Assembly (NCBI RefSeq): GCF_022458985.1
Contig: NC_061772.1
Span: 4,513,501 to 4,577,500, forward strand
DNA from: Mugil cephalus
Lineage: Eukaryota; Chordata; Actinopteri; Mugiliformes; Mugilidae
Direction: 5' to 3'
DNA length: 64,000 nt
The translations under genes were made by a program, and so were the position numbers. The notes beneath the pieces were generated by a model. It was not told the origin of the DNA and did no database searches. It was given only the letters and a program-made list of their open reading frames with translations. Positions 1 through 12,400 of this stretch are shown in pieces (the stretch's first letter is position 1; each line of letters opens with the position of its first letter).

Positions 1-3000
1 CATTTATGAACAACACACAACATTCACGAAGCAGCCTGTCTGCATCGGGGTGATGTTATAATCTGATGACTGCAATAAGATGGGATGGACTACAGTGATC
101 AAATGTGACAGTCAGTACACACATCATAACAAATAACACAATCAAAGAAATATATTGAAATACTCTACAAGAGAAGCCCACTGGATCATGAAGCTCACTT
201 TTCTGGCTCTGATGTAAATAATGCAAAGAATTTGAGCGTGAGTGGGGCTAATGTAGGTGGGTGAGACAGCCGTAGACAGCTAGTGACCTTGGCTGACACT
301 CATATGCCAGTCAATGTGTGTATCTTAGTGTTTATTTATTGCTTAAATCTGGACATTATAACATCTAAGCAGTTATTTGAATTTGAAGCCAAATTCAGGC
401 GACAACCAACAGCAAAAACTACTGTAGTGAGTCTGTCTTCTGTTCTGTGACATTCATTAGGCCTGTTTTGATGTGAGTCAAAACAGTGTTTGTTCCTTGT
501 TGGGTGACTCTTCAGCTAACATTCAGCAAACATCGGGTAAATGTGTCACAGATCAAGTCGAGTTCCTTTTCATCTGCAGAGCTCTGCAGCATCACAAAAC
601 ATGGGGCTCTAATCTTATAACAAGCGTTAGTACCATCATGATACTGTGACAATAAGCCAAACAGCCAACAATCAGAACTTAGGCTTTAGAGTTGAGTATT
701 TAATTCAAGTAAAAAACAAACAAAAAAATAGCTCTGGATAATGACCAACCCCAGGTTTGAATTGGAGGGTGAATCACCACCGTGTCTTTAACACTGGTGT
801 GATGTATTCACTCTTAACAGTGACTTTAACACATACTAGAGAGAAACCTGCTGCCAGTGCGAACTGGATTTGACATTATTTTAAAGCCTAAAGCTATTCA
901 AAAGGTGTCAACCACGTTAAGACATAGCAATGACAGTTTAATTTCTTAGAGTAGGGCAAAGACAAAAAGACATTTATACTTGTCAAATGGCAATGTTCTG
1001 CGCTACAACAGTCTCACAGAGGCAGTGAAAGACAGCAAATAGGGATTTTATGGCTACAGAGCTTAACAAACCCAACCAGCTGGGAGCCATGACTAACAAA
1101 ACAGATAGACTCACATTACCTATTCTACACAAAGGATGACTCGCTGCATCTGGAGTGGAGTATTAAGGATTGTTTTTCTGGAACTTCTGCAGACTATGAC
1201 AGAGGTTTCGGTAAATAAGTAGGCAAATATTAAATTTTAAATTTACAGGTAGACGCAAACGCACCTCAGACTGGCTGTAAATATTGTCCTTTATCTGCTG
1301 GCTAATACAGCAAATCTTGTAGTCATGACTAGTTTGAAATGTGCAAATCTCTCACTGATGTTTGTACAGCTTGTTCTGCTACCCTTCAAAGCAGATAAAA
1401 AAAAATCTAATGATGCAACTTCAACAGAAAATGAAGGAATAACGCAAAGGAAATGTGCTAACTCTCTTCACGCTTCAAGTCTTGTTTCTTGTCACTTCCA
1501 CAATAGGTTAATAAAAGCATACTGTTCCCCCTAGTTCCACTGTGATACATATACGATGACAAGACACACACAACGACTACTGTAACTGCAACTACTGCTG
1601 CACTACTCCACTCCACTACAACACATGACAGCACAGAATACAAAAAGATTCTCTCTTTTTTTAAGAGCTACTTGAAATTAGAATGGCTCTTTAATAGATT
1701 TGTGTTGTATGGCAGAATGAGAACACTGTAGAATGAAAATATTCAAGATTTTGTGAAGATGTCGATTCTACAAAACACAGCGTACACTTCTACCCTGCTT
1801 TAGCGTTCTTTTATTTTAATAGATACAGATATGGTGGAAGTTTGACATGCAGCAGCAGCATGTACAGCTGTAGATCCAGGTGTGTCTCAGGAAGCAAACC
1901 TGTGTTGTAGCAAGACTTATGGAAAATAAAAGAATTAAAAATCATTGCCTCACACCCTTTCAATGTAGGAAACACACAATGACTGCCTACAATACCATGA
2001 TAGAATTTCTTTCATCGGACTGCATTCATTCTAATGCATCAAGGTCGCACAATAAAACAGAGGCCACTTTTGTTCTTGGCGTAATTCTTTTTGTCCTAGT
2101 CTCCTCTATGCAGGAGACTGAGTTGAAAGAGCGGAAGGAAAACAAAATAGCGCAGAAAATATGAAACAAATGCATGAAAAATGAAGAGAGAAAACAACAC
2201 TGAATAGAACACAACCACAGAGAAAGGCAGAAATACAGTATTTGGTGAAGCTGTTTCTGTGATGTCTCATACCTGTGTTATGTTCCATACTATATCTGTA
2301 GTTCAGACCTCTGTTAGACAGTAGGTATGAAGTGCTCTGGCTCTGGCACCAGAGCTGTGACAGCCCATCATGTCGATATTTTGGAGCTTCTTACCGCTGC
2401 TGCTCTCACTCGCAGAATGTCATACGATAAGCTCTGCGTCTAAGGCTGCTTAGCTAGAGACAAACGTTATGGAGATTCAGGGAAATTCACGTTACGTTCT
2501 CAAAGTGCTCCGCCTGCTGCCAGTGTGTTTAATAAGCAAGTGATGATGCCATTTGTCTGACACTTCCTTCCACTAAACATGCTTGAAGAATGATACATCC
2601 TCAGGAAAATCCTTCAAAAACGTCCTCCCACAAGAAGCAGGAACACCTAAGCTCAAGTACTACATGTCGTACATGTTCACCTGTTAAACCCCATAAATTC
2701 AGCTTTCCACCACACTCCATCAGCTTAGTGTCATATGTTTGGCTGCCCTCTCCTTTTCAACAGAAATACAGTTCTTGACGCATGATTCTGTTAAGATACT
2801 CGAGTGAATCCCTGCACCATGTTTCACATTAAACGCCTTAACTAGTACATGAGAGATATTCCTTTCTTTCTACACAGACTTCAAGTGTGAAATATCTGCA
2901 GGGAGTTTCATTAACAGGACATTACCAGTAAACGTAAAAACAACCCAAGAGAAACAATGACATCAGTGTCTATGACTTTTATAGTTCTACTTCTAATGCC

Positions 3001-4020
3001 AAATACAGTAGAAATTGCTGATAGTGATCATGGACATTTTAACATTTTAGCAGTGGTTTGTTTCTGGAGCCAGTTACAGGGGATAACCAGCGGCAAAAAC
3101 TACCATCATATAGATTTGTCTGTGCTGAAAACGTAACGTGTCTAAACTCATTTTAAGTTTTGCTTTTGTGAGGAAAAACAGTGTTTGCTCCTTGTTCCAT
3201 GTTAGTGCAGAATCATCACAGAGGCTATATAAATAAATTGTCTAAGTAATAAGTATTACACTTAGCAGTTGTTTGTGGTCATCCATGACAACATATGGAG
3301 AAATAAAATTTTAACTTTTTTAATTTTACTCATTGTGTTCCATGTCTATACTGTCTACATACTGTCTTTTGGAGGGTTTCTGTGACCATGTTGGGTGTTC
3401 CTTGCATTTAATATTTTTATTTTATAAAGTTCTCCCTTGGTGTTTCTTGTCTTGTTTTACTTCCTTTGTCCCCCCTTTAATTGTTGGATTGTTTGTTCCT
3501 TGTGTCCCCCGCCCTCATTCGTTACACCTGTGAATCCTAAGCCCCTCTGCTCTTGTGTATATAGCTCTGCCTTTGCCTTTGTTCCCTGACAAATTGTCTG
3601 CTACTCTAGATTTCATTAAATTCATCTCGAGTTCCTACTAATGCCTCTCCTCTGTGTCTTGCATTTATAACATAACCATCACACTTCCTAATTGGTCTCA
3701 CTTGTGTCTTGTTCTCATGTGTGCTACCTCTCTCTTTGCCTTTTCTCCTGCTGTTCCTGTGTTTCATCTTCATATCTCCTCTCCCTGTGGTTCTTACCTC
3801 CTCTCCTTTGTAAGACTATTGTTTTTCCTTCTTGGTTCTTCCTCTGTTGGACTTTGTTGTTAGCTTCACCTATGATGCACACATATCACTGTCAAATCAA
3901 GGCTTGCAAAGGTTTAAATGTCAACTAGAAGCAGACAGTTGGATACTCTGGGCATCTAATCATGAGGCCTTCTTGACCCCTTCCATTAGAGATTTCCCAG
4001 GCATAGCGAGCTGAGACTCC
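1..4020. other. Gene-free stretch left of the tandem repeat
   Basis: No convincing exon was found on either strand. Open frames here are short, lack paired splice sites and show no recognisable protein family. It may contain intron or 3' flank of the unidentified minus-strand gene whose exons lie at 9.35-24.5 kb. The segment around 3330-3870 looks repeat-derived. Confidence 0.5.
3330..3870. repeat. Possible retroelement-derived, T/C-rich segment
   Basis: A pyrimidine-rich stretch whose wording (alternating cttgtc, ttcctg and cctttg runs, with a TATA-like tatatagctctg near 3558) resembles LTR-type retroelement ends in fish genomes. No coding domain, primer-binding site or target-site duplication was identified, so this is an impression only. 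Confidence 0.2.
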
Positions 4021-6828
4021 AACACCAGAACAAACTAAAGAGCATTATACAGTACATGCTGGCCTAGACACCTTGGCATCCCAATACTCAAAGGTGGCAA
4101 AAATTAACTAGCAGTGAAATATGGTCATGTTGTGTGCCCTTTCACCAAGGTAACTCCAACTTGTAGCAACCAGTGTGTCTCTCATGCGATTATATGCATC
4201 ATTTCTGCCATGCATCAATTTGAATGTGAATGAGTGTCTGCACTAGTGCATGAACGACGGGAAGATGCGATGCAGAGATGTCAATACCTGCCACCACTTA
4301 GGCGTTGTTCAATGCTCTATGAAGGACAATATGGAGAATAGGAAAAGCGCTGGCATAAAATCATTTGCTGGCACTTTGTGACAAAAAGAACCATCAGCAT
4401 CAACGGCATCATTACATTGTTACAGACACATCTCTCCATAATACAGCAACCACAGAACACAGAACAAATACAATCTCAACCCTTGCAAACAACAGTGGGG
4501 GCAGTATGTTCTAAAGATGTTATTTGAGGGAAAAAATCCTGCAGTCTGAACAAATTCTCTGACACAATTCTCTGTTACGTAAAGCTTTACACTTCAATTG
4601 CACACTTGAACCTTCTGAAAATTCACTGCAGGAATTCTATTCTTCTAGGAGTAAAGTCATATACAAGTGAACACTTCATGCACTGTGCTCTGCTCAGATA
4701 CAGCTCCATAATTTCCTCACAGAAGCGACAAAATGCCATCCTCAACTTTTGTGTCTCACACACTTCAGTTCAACAACCCTACACTGCAGATGGACAGAAA
4801 ACTTAGCCAAGGAGAATCTCTCGAAGTGTTTCGTAAGGGAACATGCGTATAATATTTATCAGCTGTAAGGCTTTCAGAACACAAAGTATTTAATCTGATT
4901 CATACGGATGTGTCTCAAGCCAAAGAAAGATCTCAATAACTGCTCTTCAGTGTCACAACACCAGAACAAACTAAAGAGCATTATACAGTACATGCTGGCC
5001 TAGACACCTTGGCATCCCAATACTCAAAGGTGGCAAAAATTAACTAGCAGTGAAATATGGTCATGTTGTGTGCCCTTTTACCAAGGTAACTCCAACTTGT
5101 AGCAACCAGTGTGTCTCTCATGCGATTATATGCATCATTTCTGCCATGCATCAATTTGAATGTGAATGAGTGTCTGCACTAGTGCATGAACGACGGGAAG
5201 ATGCGATGCAGAGATGTCAATACCTGCCACCACTTAGGCGTTGTTCAATGCTCTATGAAGGACAATATGGAGAATAGGAAAAGCGCTGGCATAAAATCAT
5301 TTGCTGGCACTTTCTGACAAAAAGAACCATCAGCATCAACGGCATCATTACATTGTTACGGACACATCTCTCCATAATACAGCAACCACAGAACACAGAA
5401 CAAATACAATCTCAACCCTTGCAAACAACAGTGGGGGCAGTATGTTCTAAAGATGTTATTTGAGGGAAAAAATCCTGCAGTCTGAACAAATTCTCTGACA
5501 CAATTCTCTGTTACGTAAAGCTTTACACTTCAATTGCACACTTGAACCTTCTGAAAATTCACTGCAGGAATTCTATTCTTCTAGGAGTAAAGTCATATAC
5601 AAGTGAACACTTCATGCACTGTGCTCTGCTCAGATACAGCTCCATAATTTCCTCACAGAAGCGACATAATGCCATCCTCAACTTTTGTGTCTCACACACT
5701 TCAGTTCAACAACCCTACACTGCAGATGGACAGAAAACTTAGCCAAGGAGAATCTCTCGAAGTGTTTCGTAAGGGAACATGCGTATAATATTTATCAGCT
5801 GTAAGGCTTTCAGAACACAAAGTATTTAATCTGATTTATACGGATGTGTCTCAAGCCAAAGAAAGATCTCAATAACTGCTCTTCAGTGTCACAACACCAG
5901 AACAAACTAAAGAGCATTATACAGTACATGCTGGCCTAGACACCTTGGCATCCCAATACTCAAAGGTGGCAAAAATTAACTAGCAGTGAAATATGGTCAT
6001 GTTGTGTGCCCTTTTACCAAGGTAACTCCAACTTGTAGCAACCAGTGTGTCTCTCATGCGATTATATGCATCATTTCTGCCATGCATCAATTTGAATGTG
6101 AATGAGTGTCTGCACTAGTGCATGAACGACGGGAAGATGCGATGCAGAGATGTCAATACCTGCCACCACTTAGGCGTTGTTCAATGCTCTATGAAGGACA
6201 ATATGGAGAATAGGAAAAGCGCTGGCATAAAATCATTTGCTGGCACTTTCTGACAAAAAGAACCATCAGCATCAACGGCATCATTACATTGTTACGGACA
6301 CATCTCTCCATAATACAGCAACCACAGAACACAGAACAAATACAATCTCAACCCTTGCAAACAACAGTGGGGGCAGTATGTTCTAAAGATGTTATTTGAG
6401 GGAAAAAATCCTGCAGTCTGAACAAATTCTCTGACACAATTCTCTGTTACGTAAAGCTTTACACTTCAATTGCACACTTGAACCTTCTGAAAATTCACTG
6501 CAGGAATTCTATTCTTCTAGGAGTAAAGTCATATACAAGTGAACACTTCATGCACTGTGCTCTGCTCAGATACAGCTCCATAATTTCCTCACAGAAGCGA
6601 CATAATGCCATCCTCAACTTTTGTGTCTCACACACTTCAGTTCAACAACCCTACACTGCAGATGGACAGAAAACTTAGCCAAGGAGAATCTCTCGAAGTG
6701 TTTCGTAAGGGAACATGCGTATAATATTTAACAGCTGTAAGGCTTTCAGAACACAAAGTATTTAATCTGATTTATACGGATGTGTCTCAAGCCAAAGAAA
6801 GATCTCAATAACTGCTCTTCAGTGTCAC
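4021..6828. repeat. Tandem triplication, three exact 936-bp units
   Basis: Three head-to-tail copies: 4021-4956, 4957-5892 and 5893-6828. The array starts and stops at the same base of the unit, so there are 3.0 copies with no partial unit. Copies differ by only a handful of substitutions. Examples are ttgtgac in copy 1 against ttctgac in copies 2 and 3 (near 4377/5313/6249), gcgacaaaat against gcgacataat, and ttatcagc against ttaacagc, which is private to copy 3. Copies 2 and 3 share most variants against copy 1, which suggests the 2/3 duplication came last. Each unit has a 66-codon open frame without an ATG start and with no recognisable domain, so I do not call it a gene. Confidence 0.95.
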
Positions 6829-9349
6829 ATGGATCATTTTTCTGCATTGCGCTGCTTTACCTTCTCAAAAAAAAAGAAAAAAAAGAAAAAATGGTGCACT
6901 GAGTAGCCTGTTAGTCTGTGACTAATACCCTTTAACAGAATCTAAAAACACAGTATGATGAAAGTCAGATTCATAGGTTTGTTTCAAAGTCTATGAAATT
7001 ACCTTTCTCTCATATTGAAGGCACACAGAATGCCGCAGGAATGCAATATAACAACTTATAGTGCCAAAACCTACGTACTGTATTTTAATTATCACGACAG
7101 ATAAAATTCCATTTCCACCGTAGATGAGCCAAAAACCTTGAAAGCTTTTGTGATAAACCTTTTAAGATGCTGGCTTTGTGCTGTTGTGCATGAACCATAT
7201 ATTGTAAATGGGTATTTTTCTGCGTGCGGTGGAAAATTCGCTCTCCTCACTCTATTTTCAGTGAGCACTTTTAAATCATTAGTGGGAAAAGAATGTGTCT
7301 AAATGGCTAGGGACCTGTTACAAAGCTGGTTCGAGTCTATTTTATAAAAGTAATCAGTATTTAAATGACTCGTATGTAGACTTTAGGAAGCACTATTGGC
7401 ATATATAATAATAATTAATGATAAAAAATTATAATTAGAAAATATTTTTTTATAATTTCATTTTTGTTAGTGTATGGTGACCTTACATAAATTTACTTAC
7501 AAATTATTTATATTTACATAGGCAGGAGGTCTACTCTTGAAGTCTGCCATTTTGCTACAGTAGTAGTAGTAGTAGAAGTTGTTTTTTTTTGTTCTTTTTT
7601 AAGTTATTATGTTGACGGTCATATTTAACCACTAATGGATGCTCTAATTATATACTTTAGCTCCATTGTTAAAAAATAGGGGCTGTATGTCCATCTAGCC
7701 TACCGACAGAGTAATGGGTGAATGAGACCACTCAGTGGCCGGATGTGTCATACCGGGACATTTATGACATCTGGGTAATATATGACATCTGTCATCAATT
7801 CATGATCACTCTGCAATGTTAAATTAACTAATCATGACATAAATACAGCATGAAGCTTAGCCAATGTAACAGCTCTGTCATTTCAGTTGAGCATCAACAT
7901 TCACTACTATGACATCAACATTCACTACTATGACATCAACATTCACTACTATGAACTTTTAACATTATAACCATTATAACATTGTAAAAACTTTGACGAC
8001 TGACATTAGCTGACGTTATGTTTAAGTGTTTGCCTCAAAGGTACACATATCGACTATCAGGGTCCCACAGCTTTCCATCATTTCCACCCATTTTGAGGAT
8101 TTTTTTTATCTTTCTCTCTTGAGGGGAGGGGGGAAACGTTTATCCTTTAAATGGTTTGAAAAAAAAAACCAACACAGCAACTTCTCCTTTGTTTGGCCTT
8201 TTCAGTGACGTAGGGTTACTCTCTTCCATACAGGAGGCCCTTGATGAGGTGAGCAACTTTGTCAACTTTATGTTGTAAGTGCATGTGAAGTAATGTTACG
8301 AGCACCAAACTGCAACCACCAGGAAGTGCAGGACAGCAGGGAATTAATGATCATAATTAGCAAATAAGCACCTGGACAGGTTTCACTACAGTTATTTATA
8401 TGTTGTGTACGTGTTTGTACCCCAAGAAAAGGAAATAAAAACCTGGTTCATGCAACAACAACAGTATGTCTCTGCCTCTCCCCAACACTGTATACCAGGT
8501 CTGCATAGTAAAGGCAAGATGAGAGAGGCAGCTATGTTAGGCTAGAGTGAAGACACTAAACAGCCAACTTATTCAGGCTACAATTACGGTTCCCATTTGA
8601 GGTATTTGCATACTTTAACTAAAAGGCTGGAATCAAGCTTAGTGTATAGGCAGTAAACACTGCCTATAATGATGAAGGGGCCAATTAGATACTGTATGTG
8701 GAGCTTTGAAAGACTTTTTTTTCCTATAACAGTACATTTTCCACTCTTTCACAGTACTCACAGGGGTGAGTCTGCAGAGGTGAGGAAGGGATCCGCTAAC
8801 ACTGATCCACAGCATCAAATCTGTCTGCAGACGTCCTTTGTTAAATGGTCTTGTAAGCATAGACATAGATTGGTTCCAATTACTGACACACACTGGCCAT
8901 GAAATCTATACCGTGGCATGAAGCAGGATGAAAGCAGAGAGCAGCCGCTGTGTTTTGGAGTTGGATGAATACTGAATTTTAAAATATATTTAAAAGAAGG
9001 GAAACATCTTTTGATTGAGGGAAGACCTGAAACCATCCACTCTGAAATACCACCTAGGGGATCTACAGGCTTGTGCTACATGTCTACATGAAAGAGAATG
9101 TAGTGAGCTAGGAAATGTGACAGTATTATTAACCACCCTGGTGGGAAAAACACAGAAAGCAGCTCTGCTGACAAGTCAAATCTGCTGCTCCGAGGATTAG
9201 AAACTGGGCCGTACATCAGTTAGCACATCTTGTTCATATACCCTGCCATAGTGAAGACGATGTAGACCGCAGAGGATTTAGAATATTAGCATCAGCTTAA
9301 GCAAACCTTGTGCAGCAATGGCAAAGAGAGTAAAGAACACATGACTGAC
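6829..9349. other. Gene-free stretch
   Basis: No supported exon. The segment is AT-rich around 7380-7500, with a short TAG run near 7558-7573 and a 21-bp triplet repeat at 7892-7954. It is probably intron or flank of the unidentified minus-strand gene. Confidence 0.5.
7892..7954. repeat. Minisatellite, 21 bp x 3
   Basis: Three perfect consecutive copies of a 21-base unit beginning catcaacattcactactatg. The units span 7892-7912, 7913-7933 and 7934-7954. Confidence 0.95.
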
Positions 9350-9469
9350 CTGGTCATCGTATCTGTAAGTTAAATATTGATCTTCTGTGGCATCCTCCAT
9401 GAAGCTTCCCTGAGGAGAGAGGGCGAACTCTGGCAGGAACACTGCAGTTTGGGACTCGCTCTCCGAATG
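9350..9469 (-). CDS. Exon of unidentified gene (40 codons)
   Basis: This 120-nt segment is phase 0 at both ends, with acceptor gtgttgtcag and donor CAG|gtcagt. Its translation begins HSESESQTAVFLPEF and ends DQYLTYRYDDQ. The Ser/Glu-rich start followed by an aromatic, acidic end reads like genuine protein rather than chance ORF. Family not recognised. Confidence 0.5.
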
Positions 9470-12400
9470 CTGACAACACACAAACACACAAACTTAGTTA
9501 AGCAGTGCATGTTAACTGTGCTGGAATCAGATCATGATTATGCACCAAATATGTAAGACTTAACACACATGCATACAGGTACGTGCACTGTAATGTTCAG
9601 TTTTCAGGGTATAAATATAAATTGAGGGAGCTGAAACCTGAACCATTTGTATTTTCTAAACAGATGGTGTCAGGCCAACTCCCAAAACAGATCAGACCCC
9701 TTTTCATCCTCCTTATTAGCTCACAGATGGGAAGTGCTAAGCTCCAATATATTTGAGCCCTCTGTGTATTCTTCCTAAATTCTGCTTCACTTGAATATGT
9801 TCTAATCATTTCCCTGTGATTTATATGCATCAATCAGGAAGCGCGTGCTTCTCAAGCTCAGCATTTAAACGGTCAGCATGAAAGGCTGGGAGGGGAGGGG
9901 GCAGGGGCGTGAAACTGATTATCAGGTAAACAGTGACAGACACTATGCTGCCAACTGGTATGGGATGGAAATAACTGGCATCTGGCATGAAGAGGGATCC
10001 CAGGAGAGAGACAGAGTGATTGAGACTGCTTGAGTGTGTGTCCAGCCCACTTGAACTGCATGAGAGAGAGATGATCCACCATTAAGATTAGTAGGAGAAG
10101 AGTCTCCTACAAGCTTTTAAAGCCACTTAGAGACAGACACAGCCGAAGTGCCACTGCTATGTGTTTCCCTGAGGAACGTCTGAGGACTGCACCACTTTCA
10201 TCCCTCTCCGACCTCTTGACTCCCTCTTTAGTTCTGTCCCTAATTCAGATGTGCTTTACTCACAGGAGAGTAGAATTTTGCTCTATTTTAAGTCCCAACG
10301 TTTTGAGAATAACTTGCAGTGAAGTAGATATTTCCAAATTTAAATATAACACTACCATGTAGTGTGGCATTGCAATCTTCTTCTTATTATTTCTTCTTGG
10401 AGCTGAATTATCAGATCATTTGAATTCGGTTCATCATGTTTGACTAGAGCCATTTGATTCTATGTTGATTTCAAAAGTACCAAGTACACACTAGCACTTG
10501 GTTCCATTTGATAGTTTTTCACGTGTGCAGGAGACAGAGAGCAATACATCACTGACACTACAATTTATTTCAATAGCTGATTAGCCATTGTATGCTGTTT
10601 GTGCTGTGACAGTTTTATTATTCAGTTTATTCTAATGCACTCCTCTAATCAAAGCCACTTTGAGCCACATCGGTGGCTCAGCCTTCCTGTCTGTCTGAAA
10701 GGGGCACGAGTTGTCATTCCTACAGAGGGCTGGGCCCATATTAGGCCACGCACATGCCAAACCCACACTGACAGGATGTCAGGTTGCTATATAGTTTCTG
10801 AGCCGTAGTCATGCAGTGCAGTGTAGAGTATTTCCTCTACAGCAGCAGTAGAAGGCAAGCGTCAGGGCCATGCTCACACTTCACACACTGCAGAGGCTGA
10901 TTCACACCTTGGATCACTGGCTTACTTCAATGGAGACAGCACTGGGGTCATAACATACGGAGTGCAACGGTCAACCCAAAGGAGAACACACCAGCTTTCC
11001 AAAGGGTCTGAAAAGTCGCTCATTTAGCAACAATGAGGAGCATTTGTAACTGCTTTTGCTCATTGGGTATGTTCGCAGATGCAGAGAGAGAGTGTGTGTA
11101 ATTAGTGAGACAGTACAGATGCAAACACTGGCAACATTAAGTTATATTTACATATAAACAGTACTGTCTCATACTCTGTCTCATTTTGTAAATACTGTAT
11201 CATAAGAAACTGACAGAGAGTGCCAGTGCCAATGATATCTGTACTCAAGGAATGCTTTAAATATGTTTTTTAGGGTGGGGAGACCCTATTATCCTGGCAA
11301 CAAGGAATCACTTCAGTCACCAATGACACTCCTTGATGGCAGCAGCCATCCCCAGCAGCCTGATACAGACACACACACAAGAACGGTTTAGGAACAATTC
11401 AACCACAAAGAACAGCACAAGGTGTTGACCTGGTCTCCAAATTCACTAGATTCAAACCGATCCAGTATCTGTGGGATGATCCACAGAGGCCCCTCCCCTC
11501 AACCCAAACGACCCAAAGACCCCCACTAACAACATTCTGTTTCCAGAAACCACAGGACATTATCAGAATACCCATGTCTGATGAGTCACAACTGTTTTGG
11601 AGACACAAGGGAGACCTACACAATATTAGAAACATAATGTCATAATGTTATGCCTGATCTGCAATTTAAATTGTTCTCATAGGCTTCATCGTCACTGCTA
11701 TGTAAACATAAACCACAAACTCTGCAATGTAAAGCCCGCCTGTCTAAGACTCCTGAATCTGAAGAGCAACTGCAAGATAAACAACAGGAAAGGTTTGAAC
11801 TTGAAGGTGAATTCTCTACAGTATAAAGACTCAAATTTTTGTAGCACACTTTGAGAATTGATAGACAGAGATGCCTGTAGAAATGGCTGCCTTGCACATT
11901 CTTTGATTGATTAAGTCCTTTGAGGGCAAAGATGTATATGAGAACATTGGGAAAGTTTTAAGCTTAACAAGAGATATAAAAATGGAAATTCTAGACAAGA
12001 TGGCTGAAGGAATATTTTCCCTGAAAGCCAAAGAAATATGACGTCTATTGTCAGCAAGCATCCATGCTCTGGGGATTTTATGGGCCAAGATATGAGGTAT
12101 GGACAACAAACATTAAGGACTACCAATTTAAGCTGATTCAGACTTGCTGTAATGTTGTCAGTGCAAATAGGAAAGAAGGGTAGAAGAAGATGCCACTGAT
12201 GGAAGGCTCAAATTTAAGTCGATATGTTCCTGAACATTTTGATAATGAAAAGAAACACCACGAGACCAAAGATATGAACTGATAGATGGATGTATTATTA
12301 CAGCTCATATTGAAGAAGACTTCAACTGCTGGTCATTGCTACCAATGAATATCTCTTATCGATGGTCTTAGAATGAATATATTACCTAGGTTGCTCATCT

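Noticed and set aside
4606..6678. 66-codon frame repeated in each 936-bp unit
   Set aside because: It is conserved only because the DNA unit is duplicated. It has no ATG start, no domain and no excess of silent changes that can be judged from three near-identical copies.
4021..6828. CRISPR-like or satellite array
   Set aside because: The units are contiguous 936-bp duplicates without spacers and only three copies are present. Nothing else in the window is prokaryotic.
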